Origin: Paraburkholderia caledonica NBRC 102488
Lineage (GTDB): Bacteria > Pseudomonadota > Gammaproteobacteria > Burkholderiales > Burkholderiaceae
Direction: 5' to 3'
DNA length: 64,000 nt
Assembly: GCF_000685095.1 (NCBI RefSeq)
Contig: NZ_BAYE01000005.1
Coordinates: 1 to 64,000 of the forward strand
Shown: positions 17,141 to 26,900 of the stretch, one piece after another
How positions within the stretch are numbered: position 1 is the stretch's first letter
How the letters are laid out: each line of letters begins with the position of its first letter
Notes under the pieces: model-generated
Told to the model about the DNA's origin: nothing
Database searches by the model: none
Seen by the model: the letters and a program-made list of their open reading frames with translations, nothing else
Made by a program: the position numbers and the translations under genes

Positions 17141-18538
17141 CTATTTCGACTTCCCGTCGGCGCCATCCCCACGGCCCGCGGCAATCGGTTCGATCACGCT
17201 GAAGAGCAGCAGCAGGCACAACAGCGCGGTGCCGACCATATAAAGAAACACGCTCGTCCAGCTGTACTTGTCGAGCAGAATGCCGACGACCAGCGGCGCG
17301 CATGCGCCGCCAATCTGGCCCACGCAGTTCACGATACCGAAGGCCGCCGGATAGGTGGACTTCGTTGCGAGTCCCATCGGATAGGCGGAATAGCCTGCGA
17401 AGCCGATGCCGAGCATCAGGCCCGCCAGTATCAGCGCGACCCCGAGATACGCGACGCTGTCGGGCGCGTCGATCAGCAGAAGCATCATCAGCATGGTGCC
17501 GAGCGCGCCGAGCATCATCATCGGCTTGCGGCGGCCACCCAGCAAACGGTCGGAGATCACGCCGCCCAGCATGTTGCCGGCCACCGCACCAATGAATGGC
17601 GCCGATGCGAGGAAGCCCATCTTGACAGAAGCAAAACCTTTGACGGTCACGAGATACGTCGGCATCCACGACATAAAGATATTGCTGATCCCGATCATGC
17701 AACCGTAGCCGATCGCGACGCCCAGGATATTCCATGAACCGAACACCTGCCGGATCGTCTCGAGTTGAGCAACACGCCTTGTACGATTGAACGCATCCAG
17801 ATACGGAATATGCGCGACCTCGTTGCGCCGCGATGCGTTCCCGCCGTGGGCCTGGCGCGGCGTATCATCGGCGATATAGCGTTGCTCGGCCTCGGAACAG
17901 AAGCGGTTCTCGCTCGGCGAGTTGGTCACCGTGAACATCCAGACTATGGCGAGCAGAATGCCTGGCACAGCGAATACATAGAAGATTTCTCGCCATCCCC
18001 ACAACTGGATCACGACGATGCATACCGACGGTACGATCAGAGGACCGAGCTTCGACGCCGCAATCCAGAGTCCCGTCGCCGTGCCCTTCTCTTTTGCGGG
18101 AAACCAGCGGTTGATCACGTTCGTGCAGCCGATACCCAGCGGGCCTTCCGATAGACCCAGACCCACGCGGTATGCCTGCAACAGGAACACCGACGACGTG
18201 GTACCCATGAGACCGGTAAACACCGACGTGAGAATCATGAAGATCGAAAACAGAAAGCCGGTGGTCTTTTCGCTGAGCCGTTTATAAAGCAGGCCGACCG
18301 GTATCTGCACGAATCCGTACGCAAAAGAAAATAGACTCACGATCAGTCCGGCCTGCGTGTTCGTAATGCCGTATTCCTTTTTCAGGTACGGCAATGCAAT
18401 GCCGAAATTGGCGCGATCGGCGCAGGCAATGGCCCAGATGCAAAAGATCAGCCCCATAACGATCCAACGGTGGCCGGTACGCTTCTCCGCGACCGGCTGC
18501 GCTTTCGCGCCCGCGACGACACCCTCCGCATTGTTCAT
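17141..18538 (-). CDS. MFS transporter, anion:cation symporter (ACS) type
   Basis: Encodes 465 residues with 12 predicted membrane helices. The first helix region WAIACADRANFGIALPYLKKEY and the following GLIVSLFSFAYGFVQIPVGLL are typical of ACS-family transporters of organic anions such as hexuronates, glucarate or phthalate derivatives. The long frame starts much further upstream, but the ATG at 18538 follows a GAGGGG site and gives a short cytosolic tail before helix 1. It is divergent from a 2-hydroxyacid dehydrogenase gene and close to a LysR gene, so it may import the substrate of that dehydrogenase. The substrate cannot be named. Confidence 0.85.
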   Translation of the reverse strand: MNNAEGVVAGAKAQPVAEKRTGHRWIVMGLIFCIWAIACADRANFGIALPYLKKEYGITNTQAGLIVSLFSFAYGFVQIPVGLLYKRLSEKTTGFLFSIFMILTSVFTGLMGTTSSVFLLQAYRVGLGLSEGPLGIGCTNVINRWFPAKEKGTATGLWIAASKLGPLIVPSVCIVVIQLWGWREIFYVFAVPGILLAIVWMFTVTNSPSENRFCSEAEQRYIADDTPRQAHGGNASRRNEVAHIPYLDAFNRTRRVAQLETIRQVFGSWNILGVAIGYGCMIGISNIFMSWMPTYLVTVKGFASVKMGFLASAPFIGAVAGNMLGGVISDRLLGGRRKPMMMLGALGTMLMMLLLIDAPDSVAYLGVALILAGLMLGIGFAGYSAYPMGLATKSTYPAAFGIVNCVGQIGGACAPLVVGILLDKYSWTSVFLYMVGTALLCLLLLFSVIEPIAAGRGDGADGKSK

Positions 18539-18920
18539 ACCGGTCCCCTCGCGGTGTTGCATCGGGCTAGGGGCGTAAAAGCAATGGGCGCGATACGGCG
18601 GCACGTTTTCACGTTTGTCTCCAATGTGCTTGAAACTTATTTCCCTTCCCTGCTGGGAAGTGGGCGAAGGAACGCTCCTTCTGACGGTTTTGATTCTGGC
18701 CGCCGTGCCATACGCCGTCCAATCTTTTCTCGCTATTGATTGATGCCGGAATTGAATCGATAGCGCTCGGCCTTCACGCGTCGATCCGTGGATCAACTGA
18801 TAGCGTTTTGGGATTGGACGCGGCGCATGAAAAAGCCCATCATCCGCCGACATTGCGACTGGATGCGTCGCCGGTTACGGCGCCGCGACGACCGCCGACT
18901 ACAACAAAGGAGCACACGGA
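18539..18920. other. Divergent intergenic region, MFS / 2-hydroxyacid dehydrogenase
   Basis: About 380 bases with no supported gene. It must hold both divergent promoters. An ATTGAT...ATCGAT imperfect inverted pair near 18738-18762 could be part of a LysR operator for the regulator encoded at 19927, but the match is too weak to call. An AAAGGAG ribosome-binding site at its end belongs to the dehydrogenase gene. Confidence 0.4.
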
Positions 18921-19874
18921 GTGAAACCGAACATTCTGCAATTGAACCCGATTCTGATTCCCGCAATCAACGACACGCTCGCCTCGCTCTATACCGTGCA
19001 TCGCCTGTTCGAACAGAGCGATAAAGACGCGTATATCCGCGAGCACGGGCAGTCGATCAGAGGCGTGATCACCGGCGGGCATACCGGCATCGCAAACGAC
19101 ATGATTCAACGCTTGCCCGCGCTCGAGGTGATTGCGGTGAACGGCGTGGGCACCGATGCGGTGGACCTCGAATTCGCGCGTTCGCGCGGCATTCCAGTCA
19201 CGGCAACGTTCGGCGCCTTGACCGAAGATGTCGCCGACCTCGCCATCGGTTTGATGCTCGCGGTGTGCCGCGAAATATGCACGGGCAACGAGTTCGTCAA
19301 GTCGGGCAACTGGCAGAAGAATCCGCATCCGGGCGCATTGCCGTTGTCGCACCGTCTGAGCGGAAAGCGGGTGGGCATCGTCGGGATGGGTAAAGTCGGT
19401 CGCGCAATTGCACAACGCGCTACTGCATTCAATTGTCCGATCACGTACACCGACTTGCGACGCATGGACGATGTCGCGTATCCGTTCGTTGCCGACCTGC
19501 TGTCGCTCGCGCGCGGCTGCGATTTTCTGGTGCTGGCGGCCGCCGCAGACAAGGCGCAAGGCATCGTGAATGCCGCGGTGCTCGACGCGTTGGGCAAGCA
19601 CGGTTACCTGATCAACGTGGCGCGCGGCAAGCTGGTGGTCGAAAGCGATCTGGTGGACGCGTTGCGTGGCGGCGTGATCGCGGGCGCGGGTCTCGACGTG
19701 TTCGTCGACGAACCGAATGTGCCGTCCGCGCTCTTCGAGATGGACCGTGTCGTGCTTCAGGCGCATCGCGCAAGCGCCACGGTCGAATCGCGCACGGCGA
19801 TGGGTGAAATGGTGCTCGCAAGTCTCGCGCAGGCACTGGCTGGGCAACGTCCGGAAGGCAGCCTCACGACCTGA
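18921..19874 (+). CDS. D-isomer-specific 2-hydroxyacid dehydrogenase
   Basis: Encodes 317 residues. This family reduces 2-oxoacids such as hydroxypyruvate or glyoxylate, or oxidises D-2-hydroxyacids, with NAD(P). The Rossmann motif GMGKVG is at residues 155-160. The catalytic set is Arg235 (NVARGKLV), Glu264 (DVFVDEPNVP) and His282 (LQAHRASAT). The start is GTG, preceded by AAAGGAG. It lies between a divergent ACS-type transporter and a LysR gene 52 bases downstream on the same strand, suggesting a small uptake-and-oxidation unit. The actual substrate is unknown. Confidence 0.88.
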   Translation: MKPNILQLNPILIPAINDTLASLYTVHRLFEQSDKDAYIREHGQSIRGVITGGHTGIANDMIQRLPALEVIAVNGVGTDAVDLEFARSRGIPVTATFGALTEDVADLAIGLMLAVCREICTGNEFVKSGNWQKNPHPGALPLSHRLSGKRVGIVGMGKVGRAIAQRATAFNCPITYTDLRRMDDVAYPFVADLLSLARGCDFLVLAAAADKAQGIVNAAVLDALGKHGYLINVARGKLVVESDLVDALRGGVIAGAGLDVFVDEPNVPSALFEMDRVVLQAHRASATVESRTAMGEMVLASLAQALAGQRPEGSLTT

Positions 19875-19926
19875 CGCTGCGGGTTTCCTGTCATGGCTGG
19901 ATCGAGCGAGAGCGCGCGCACCTATA

Positions 19927-20862
19927 ATGACCGTCGACTCCCCCATCCATGTCGATACAAGAATGCTCGATCTCGGACAAGTGCGTTGCTTCGTTGCGGC
20001 GGCGACAGAACTGAACTTCAGGCGCGCGGCTGCGCTGCTGAACATGACGCAGCCGCCGCTCAGCAGACAGATCCAGTTACTCGAAGACAACCTGGGCGTG
20101 ATGCTCTTCGAACGCATTGGCCGCACGGTCAAGCTGACAACGGAAGGCCGTGTTTTTCTCGCGGACGCCACGCGTCTGCTCAACCTCGCCGAGCAGGCCG
20201 AAAGCACGGTACGGCGCGCGAGCAAGGGCAAAACCGGGCGCGTGCGTCTTGGCTTCACCGGCGCGGCAGGCTATGAACTGATTCCCGAATTGCTGGTGGC
20301 GGCAGCTGACGTGCTGCCCGAGATCGACGTGGTATTGCTCGAACTGGTCTCGGCCGCGCAGATCGAGGCGTTCGCCGCGAACACGATCGATCTCGGCTTT
20401 CTCCGGCCGTTGCCATCCAGGCAAAAGCTCGAGTTCCTTCTCGTCGACGAAGAGCCGTTGATCGTCGCGCTGCCGAAGCGGCACATGTTGTGTCAATTCG
20501 AGCAGATCGCATTGAAGCAACTCGACGAGCAGCCGTTCATCATGCATTCGCCCACGCAAGGGAAGTACTTTCACGACCGCATCATGGGCATGCTCGCGAC
20601 GGAAGGCGTGAACCTGAACATCGCGCAGTACATCGATCAGACGCCCACCATTCTGTCGCTCGTGCGCGCGGGGCTGGGCGTTGCGATTTTGCCCGCGTCG
20701 GCGCAGCGGTTCCATTACGACAACGTGGAATTCCGGTTCATTGCACAGCATTCCATCCAGGCTGAGATGAGCATGGCCTGGCGAGCGGATCAGGACAATC
20801 CGGCCGTTATTGCTTTCCGGTTAATGGCTGCGGAGTACTTCGCGCGGAAGGCGCGGGGCTGA
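19927..20862 (+). CDS. LysR-family transcriptional regulator
   Basis: Encodes 311 residues: helix-turn-helix LGQVRCFVAAATELNFRRAA with MTQPPLSRQIQLLEDNLGV, then a LysR effector domain. The frame is open into the upstream gene; the ATG at 19927 is preferred, with the ATG at 19963 (MLDLGQVR) as an alternative. Overall it resembles the BenM/CatR-like branch (TQPPLSRQIQLLE). It follows the 2-hydroxyacid dehydrogenase closely and probably controls it and the divergent transporter. Confidence 0.87.
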   Translation: MTVDSPIHVDTRMLDLGQVRCFVAAATELNFRRAAALLNMTQPPLSRQIQLLEDNLGVMLFERIGRTVKLTTEGRVFLADATRLLNLAEQAESTVRRASKGKTGRVRLGFTGAAGYELIPELLVAAADVLPEIDVVLLELVSAAQIEAFAANTIDLGFLRPLPSRQKLEFLLVDEEPLIVALPKRHMLCQFEQIALKQLDEQPFIMHSPTQGKYFHDRIMGMLATEGVNLNIAQYIDQTPTILSLVRAGLGVAILPASAQRFHYDNVEFRFIAQHSIQAEMSMAWRADQDNPAVIAFRLMAAEYFARKARG

Positions 20863-20919
20863 TTTTTCGGTCCGGCATCCGCGCCTCCCAACGCATCAAA
20901 CGAAACTAAAAAACGCCGG

Positions 20920-21711
20920 TCAATAAGCAAACTTCCGATAGTGCTCGGCGCCCGGTGCGGTATCCAGTTCTTCGACCCGCGGCATATATCGCAACAACCG
21001 TTTGCCCCGCGCGCTCAACTGGTCGTAGACAGCCGCAGGTACGTCGATATGCACTTCGGGCCGAAAGTACCAGCTTCTGCTGTAACCGATCACCACCATC
21101 GGACGCGGCATGTCGGTTTTGTTCGGCGTGCCGCGATGCAGCGCCCGCACGTCGCGGATCATCACATCGCCCAGCTTCATTGGAATCGCCTGCAATGGGA
21201 CGCGCCCTTCGCGCCACGCCTGCAACGCTTCCTCCGAGCGCATACGATGCGTGCCGAGCGTGGTCTCGAACGGACCGTTTTTCAGCGTGACATCGCATAA
21301 CGGGAAGTTCACTGCCAGCTGGAACGAAGGCGTTTCGGGCTCCCCGTCGAACAGCGCCGGCGTGTCGCGGTGCACGTCCTGATAGGCGGAGCCGTTGAGC
21401 GGCGTGTCGGTGGCGAGTTGGCACATGACAGGATCTTCGCCCGCCACGCGCTCGACTATCGCGAGCAAGTCCGCATCGCAAAAGATGGTTTCGTCGGCAA
21501 ACACGCCGGTAAACGGCAGCGTGATGTAGTGCCGGTTTTCACCGCGTACAGCCGTCGCTTTCGACGCAAGCCGCTCGTCGAGCAACGGTTTGAAAGCCTC
21601 GGCCCATGCGCGAAGCTTTTCGGCCGGAAAATGGTTTCTCAATACGACCATTCCGTCGCGTTCGAAGGCCGCGGCGAACTCGTCAAGCTGGTCCTCTGAA
21701 TAGCGTCCCAC
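20920..21711 (-). CDS. Phytanoyl-CoA dioxygenase (PhyH) family protein
   Basis: Encodes 263 residues of the Fe(II)/2-oxoglutarate-dependent PhyH family, whose members hydroxylate varied small molecules. The iron triad is visible as His114 and Asp116 (QDVHRDTP) and His192 (RALHRGTPNKT); RPMVVIGYSR carries the arginine region for 2-oxoglutarate. The frame extends far upstream, but that part is antisense to the neighbouring hydrolase gene. The start chosen is a GTG at 21711, preceded by CGGAGA. It is divergent from an MBL-fold hydrolase gene. Its substrate cannot be told from sequence. Confidence 0.82.
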   Translation of the reverse strand: MGRYSEDQLDEFAAAFERDGMVVLRNHFPAEKLRAWAEAFKPLLDERLASKATAVRGENRHYITLPFTGVFADETIFCDADLLAIVERVAGEDPVMCQLATDTPLNGSAYQDVHRDTPALFDGEPETPSFQLAVNFPLCDVTLKNGPFETTLGTHRMRSEEALQAWREGRVPLQAIPMKLGDVMIRDVRALHRGTPNKTDMPRPMVVIGYSRSWYFRPEVHIDVPAAVYDQLSARGKRLLRYMPRVEELDTAPGAEHYRKFAY

Positions 21712-21912
21712 ATTTGTCTCCGTGATTTCTTGTGCGGACTTCAAATGTACCGCGTCGTGGACGCGCTGTCTTGAGCGTTGAAAAAGTCGCACGCGTTTGC
21801 GCACCGTTTTTGCAGCGCCGCGCAGCACATGTCGACATAACGGCATAACGGGCGCGGCCGGGTATATGGCTTGCGCCAGATTGCGGAACCTTCCCGCTCT
21901 GGTAGAAAAGCG

Positions 21913-22824
21913 ATGATCGTGCACCATCTGAACTGCATTTCCACCTGTCCTTTGGGCGGCCGCCTGATGGACGGGCGCACCCGATCGCTCGCCGAGCGTG
22001 GGCTGCTTACCTGCCACTGCCTGCTTGTCGAGACCTCCGCGGGACTCGTGCTGGTCGACACCGGCTTCGGGCTGCGCGACGTCGCCGATCCGCGCTCGCG
22101 CATCAGCCGTTTCTTTCTCGGGCTCGTGAGTCCCGATTTCCGCGAGGAGATGACTGCAATCCGCCAGATTCAGCGTCTCGGCTTCGATCCACGCGACGTC
22201 ACGCATATCGTGCTGAGTCATCTGGACTTCGATCACGCCGGCGGTCTCGACGATTTTCCGCATGCGACCGTGCATATGTTGCAGGTGGAGCGCGATTACG
22301 CGTTCGAGCAAAAGACGTGGATGGACCGCCAACGTTTTCGTCCACAACAATGGTCCACTTCCGGGAACTGGCGCGTATATCAGGCAAGTGCAGGCGAAGC
22401 GTGGAACGGCTTCTCGCGAGTGCAGCAGCTCGACGGACTGCCGCCTGAACTGCTCGTCGTGCCGTTGCGCGGACATACGTTCGGACATGCGGGAATTGCC
22501 GTGAACACGACCGGCGAGCAATGGCTTTTCAACGCTGCCGACGCCTACTTCTATCACGCGGAGATGCACGCAAAGCCGCATTGCACGCCGGGGCTTCGCA
22601 TGTATCAGTGGATGCTGGAGAAGGACCGCACTGCGCGTTTCGACAATCAGCGGCGCTTACGTGAACTCGCGCTACGCGAGTCCGCTGTGACCGTATTCTG
22701 CAGTCACGACGTAACCGAGTTCGAACGGCTCGCGAAGCGCGCTGCAAATGAGCCTGCGCAGAGGCCGGGACACGTGCCCGCCGCCATGCAAGCTTCGCTG
22801 TCGTCAAACGGTCGCATTGCATGA
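21913..22824 (+). CDS. MBL-fold metallohydrolase with an HxDxDH motif
   Basis: Encodes 303 residues of the metallo-beta-lactamase fold, in the lactonase-like group. The metal motif reads SHLDFDHAGG: His103, Asp105, Asp107 and His108, so the second histidine of the usual HxHxDH is an aspartate. Later ligands are visible in RGHTFGHAG, FNAADAYFY and the CSHD near the C-terminus. The ATG at 21913 is preferred over the frame start at 21871, which adds a poorly conserved tail. It is divergent from the PhyH gene and followed by a LysR gene. A lactone or ester substrate is possible but unproven. Confidence 0.8.
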   Translation: MIVHHLNCISTCPLGGRLMDGRTRSLAERGLLTCHCLLVETSAGLVLVDTGFGLRDVADPRSRISRFFLGLVSPDFREEMTAIRQIQRLGFDPRDVTHIVLSHLDFDHAGGLDDFPHATVHMLQVERDYAFEQKTWMDRQRFRPQQWSTSGNWRVYQASAGEAWNGFSRVQQLDGLPPELLVVPLRGHTFGHAGIAVNTTGEQWLFNAADAYFYHAEMHAKPHCTPGLRMYQWMLEKDRTARFDNQRRLRELALRESAVTVFCSHDVTEFERLAKRAANEPAQRPGHVPAAMQASLSSNGRIA

Positions 22825-22851
22825 CGGGACGAGAAGCGGGACGGTAAGCGG

Positions 22852-22875
22852 AAAGATAAGCGCAAAGATAAGCGC
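22852..22875. repeat. 12-bp tandem duplication before a LysR gene
   Basis: AAAGATAAGCGC occurs twice in direct succession, preceded by a related GGTAAGCGG. It lies between the MBL hydrolase stop and the LysR start. It may be simple slippage; no regulatory role can be shown. Confidence 0.5.
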
Positions 22876-22959
22876 AACGGCGCGACCACCGCGAGCGCGA
22901 TGAAATCCAGTATGCTGGGCGCTTCAGCTATCCGGCCCAGATGGATTTCACTCTTCGCC

Positions 22960-23892
22960 ATGAACCTTTCCTTTGAAGTTCTCCAGGTACTCGACGCCGT
23001 CGATCGAACCGGCACCTTTGCAAGCGCCGCCGAAACGCTGCATAAGGTGCCTTCGTCGCTAACCTATCTCGTGCAGAAGCTCGAGCTGGATCTTGGCGTC
23101 AAGCTGTTCGACCGCAGTGGCCGGCGCGCCACCCTCACGCATGCGGGACGCGTGGTCGTCGAGGAAGGCCGCCGTCTTCTGGCCGCGGCGGAAGACCTGG
23201 AATCCAAGGCAAAGCGCATCGAGCAAGGCTGGGAGTCCGACGTGTACGTCGCCGTCGACGAAATCATTCCGTTCGCGCTGCTGTGGGATCACGTCGACGA
23301 GTTTTACGGGCTGAAGCTCGACACGCGCCTGCATCTGTCCAAAGAAGTGCTGGGCGGTTCGTGGGATGCGCTGCTTACACGCCGTGCCGATCTGATTGTC
23401 GGCGCCGCGGGCGATCCGCCGCCAATTCCGAATCTCGTCGCGAAGCCTATTGGCTCGCTGCGGCACGTGTTCGTGGTGGCGCCGCAGCACCCGCTTGCTT
23501 CGTTGCCCGGGCCGCTTACGCTCGATGTAGTCGCACGGCATCGCGCGGTTGCGATCGGCGATACGTCGCGCGATCTCGCACCGCGCACCATTGCGCTTGC
23601 GACTGATCAGGAAGTGCTGACCGTGCCCACGCTCGAAACGAAGCTCGCCGCGCAATTGCGCGGGCTTGCTGCGGGCACGATTCCGGAGTGCCTCGCCATC
23701 GACGCGCTCAGGCGCGGTGAACTCGTCCAGAAAGAAGTGCTCGGCATGCGTGACGTTACGCACTTTTATCTGGCTTGGCGCGACGACGAGACGGGTAAGG
23801 CACTGCGCTGGTGGGTCGAGCGGCTGGACCAGCCGGATCTGATCGACAAAGCCGTGCAACAGCAGATGCAGCAGACGCAAGTCAACGCGTGA
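22960..23892 (+). CDS. LysR-family transcriptional regulator
   Basis: Encodes 310 residues starting MNLSFEVLQVLDAVDRTGTF, with the helix-turn-helix continuing through ASAAETLHKVPSSLTYLVQK and a LysR effector domain behind it. The VPSSLTYLVQKLE recognition helix resembles the branch of LysR proteins near DsdC/YafC-like regulators, but I cannot name it. The frame is open 20 codons upstream; the ATG at 22960 begins the conserved region. Located after the MBL/PhyH pair, it is a plausible regulator of them. The C-terminus is glutamine-rich. Confidence 0.86.
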   Translation: MNLSFEVLQVLDAVDRTGTFASAAETLHKVPSSLTYLVQKLELDLGVKLFDRSGRRATLTHAGRVVVEEGRRLLAAAEDLESKAKRIEQGWESDVYVAVDEIIPFALLWDHVDEFYGLKLDTRLHLSKEVLGGSWDALLTRRADLIVGAAGDPPPIPNLVAKPIGSLRHVFVVAPQHPLASLPGPLTLDVVARHRAVAIGDTSRDLAPRTIALATDQEVLTVPTLETKLAAQLRGLAAGTIPECLAIDALRRGELVQKEVLGMRDVTHFYLAWRDDETGKALRWWVERLDQPDLIDKAVQQQMQQTQVNA

Positions 23893-23940
23893 CATGGCGA
23901 AAGCCATGCCACGCAGTGCGATCCAACCGCTCGGTGCAGG

Positions 23941-26900
23941 CTAGCGGCCTTCGCTGACTTTCTGCCGCGTACGCTTCGGCAGACGCGGGCTCAGATGCGG
24001 GTTCAGATGCGGATTCAAACGCAGATCCACATCGCCCTGCCTCTCCACGCATGGCGGCACGACCCGGGACGCAACTCTCGCGGCATCGAGCAGGTGTTGC
24101 GCGGCCGCGAAGTCCTCGAGATCGCGCCCCTGGCTGAGCCTCGCGCACGCGGATTCGACGAGACGCACCGCATCGGCAGCGCGCCCTTGCGCCCACCACA
24201 ACTGGCCGAGACTCGTCGCGGCGCGCAATTGCAACGACCGGCAACCTTGCGCGAGCGATTCCTCCATCGCGGCGGTCAGGCACGCCTCGGCATCCGTGAC
24301 GAGCTCGCCACCGGGCGGCGAGCCCGCAGCGCCGAGCAAAAGCAGCTCGCCGTGCGCGCGCCGCAGTTCGACCACATACCAGTGATCGCCGCTTTCGTCG
24401 CACTGCGCCAGGGCTCGCGTCACCGCCGCGATTGCCTCGTCGCGTCGCCCGGCGCGCCCCAATGCAAGACCGTACCGCGCGACGAGCATCGCGCGTTGAG
24501 CACCGTACTCCAGCGCGTCGAGCTCGTCGAGAGCAGCGCGAAACGCGTTCAGCCGCACGGGGCTCACGTCGTCGAGCGAGCGCAGATACTCGTCGAAAGC
24601 GCGGCCGCATGCCTGCGATACACCGAGACCCGTACGAGCCGACACATCGCGTAGCAACGCAATGGCCTCAGCCGCGCGCTCGCGTTTGCCCGACAGCAGC
24701 GCAAGCGGGATCTCCGCTTCGACCAGCACGTAGCAGGTGACGATGGCCTGGTCTTGCGCACACGCGCTCGCGACACAGGCTTCGGCCAGATCGAGCGCCT
24801 CGTCACGCGAGCCCTGGAACCACAGCAGACGCGCAAGCGTGGCGCGCCCCACCACGCCCTGATCGATCGACTGTCCGAGCGGCAAGCCGTGCTGCAGCGT
24901 GTCGGTTTGCTGAAGAAACCGTTCGAGTGACGCGCGCGCCTGTTGCTGGTCGCCCGCGTAGTGCGACGCGATGCCGAGAAGGCGCGAAGCAAGAATGTCG
25001 TTGCTTGCGTCGCCCGTCTGCGCCGCGAGCGACGCGAAACGATGCGCGAACGCAAGCGCATTTCGCGCCGCGCCTGAAGACTGGCTCGCGTTCCACATAC
25101 CCCACAACGCGCGCGCTTCGAATGCATGGTCACCGAGCGCGATTGCCAGTGCGAGCACCTCGGCCCAGATCGCGAGCGTTTCACGGTTCGGTCCGTTCAC
25201 ATAGACGAGCGCCGCACCGAGCGCGGCGAGCAGTTGCATGCGAACTCGCAGATGCCGCGTGGAGCCCGAGCCGCCATGCGTTTGCGCAACGCTGTCGAGC
25301 GCGCGCCGCGCCCACGCGCAGCATTCGTCGACGAGTGACAGTTCGTACAGCAGCGCGACCACTTTGACCGCGAGCTTCTCTGCGAGCGCGTCGTCGCCCT
25401 TCGACGAAAGCGCCCAGCCGAGCGCCGCGCGCAGATCGTCGAGCCATTCGCGCATACGCGAATGCCAACGGTCGGCGTCGGCCTCCTCGGAGCGTGCTTC
25501 GGCCGACATGTAGCGCTCCAGCAAGCCCGTGAAATAGCGCGCGTGATTGAGCGTGACCGCACGCCGCTCGCCGTTGTCGTCGAGCTTTTGCAGTGCGTAG
25601 GCGCGGGTGGTTTCGAGCAGCCGGTAGCTCGCCCGGCCGCGCTCCACGTTGGCGACGACCAGCGATTTTTCGACGAGGCCCGACAGCGCGGCGATCACCT
25701 CCTGTTCGCGCAAGCCGATGTCCGTCACGACGCTGATGGCCGCGTCCATCGAAAAGCTGTTGACGAAAATGCCGAGCCTGCGCAGTGTTGCGCGCTCCGC
25801 GTCGTCGAGCAGCCCGTGGCTCCAGTCGAGCGTGGCCTTCAACGTCTGATGCCGGGGCAGCGCCGTACGATTGCCGCCCGTGAGCATATTGAAGCGGTCG
25901 TCGAGATGATCCGCGAGCGTTTCTATGCCGAGTATCGCCGCGCGGGCCGCCGCCAGTTCGATTGCGAGCGGGATGCCGTCCAGCCGGCGGCACACCGTGC
26001 CGGTCAGCTGGATGCTTCGCTCGTCGGACGATAAGCGCGCGTCCATCGCGCGGGCACGTGACATGAACAGCTGCACGGCGCTGCATTGAAGCACGTGTTG
26101 ACCTTGATCGTCGTGCGCGGGAACATCGAGCGAGGCGACCCAATACAAATGCTCTTCGGTGACGCGCAGCGGCTCACGGCTCGTTGCGAGAACACGCACG
26201 CCAGGGCCCGCATTGAGCAGCGCCTCGGCGAGTTCCGCAGCCGGGCCGAGCACATGCTCGCAGTTGTCGAGCACGCACAGCACGCGCCGTTCGCCCCACT
26301 CCCGGCTGACCCGCGTAAGCGTGAGCGGACCGCTCGCCTTGCTCACGCCCACGCTCGCAGCGAACATCGCGAGTACGCTGTTTGCGTCCGACGTGGATGC
26401 CAGCGAGACCAGATAGACGCCGTCCGGATAATGGTCGAGCAGAGCTCGCGCGACTTCGACTGCGAGGCGTGTCTTGCCGATGCCGCCCGCGCCGAGAAGC
26501 GTGACATGCCGCGCCGACGCGAGCGTGCGCGCGACGTCGCGCAGCGCCCCGTCGCGGCCGATCAGCAGCGAAAAACTCGCGGGCAGATTGTGTGGCACCT
26601 GACCGGCGGAACGTACCTGCCGGTCATCGGCCACGCGGGAATCGGGTTGACTGACGTCGTTGGCGGGAGCCAGCGGCGACTGCCTTGCGACGAGCCTGTA
26701 GCCCCTGCCCGATACGGTCTGGATGAGTCCGCGGCTTTCGCCGAGCACCTTGCGCAGCGCGGACATATGAACCTGAAGATTGTTCTCTTCAACGATCGTG
26801 TCGGGCCACACCTCTTTCAACATGTCGTTCTTCGACACGAGCTCGCCCTTCGCGGCGATCAGCACGGCCAGCATGTCGAATGCGCGGCTGCCGATGCGCA

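Noticed and set aside
21836..21851. CATAACGG tandem duplication
   Set aside because: Two 8-base copies only; mentioned with the PhyH/MBL region but not strong enough as a separate feature.
21712..22581. Extended N-terminus of the PhyH frame
   Set aside because: This part is antisense to the MBL hydrolase gene; a GTG with a good ribosome-binding site at 21711 gives the family-length protein.
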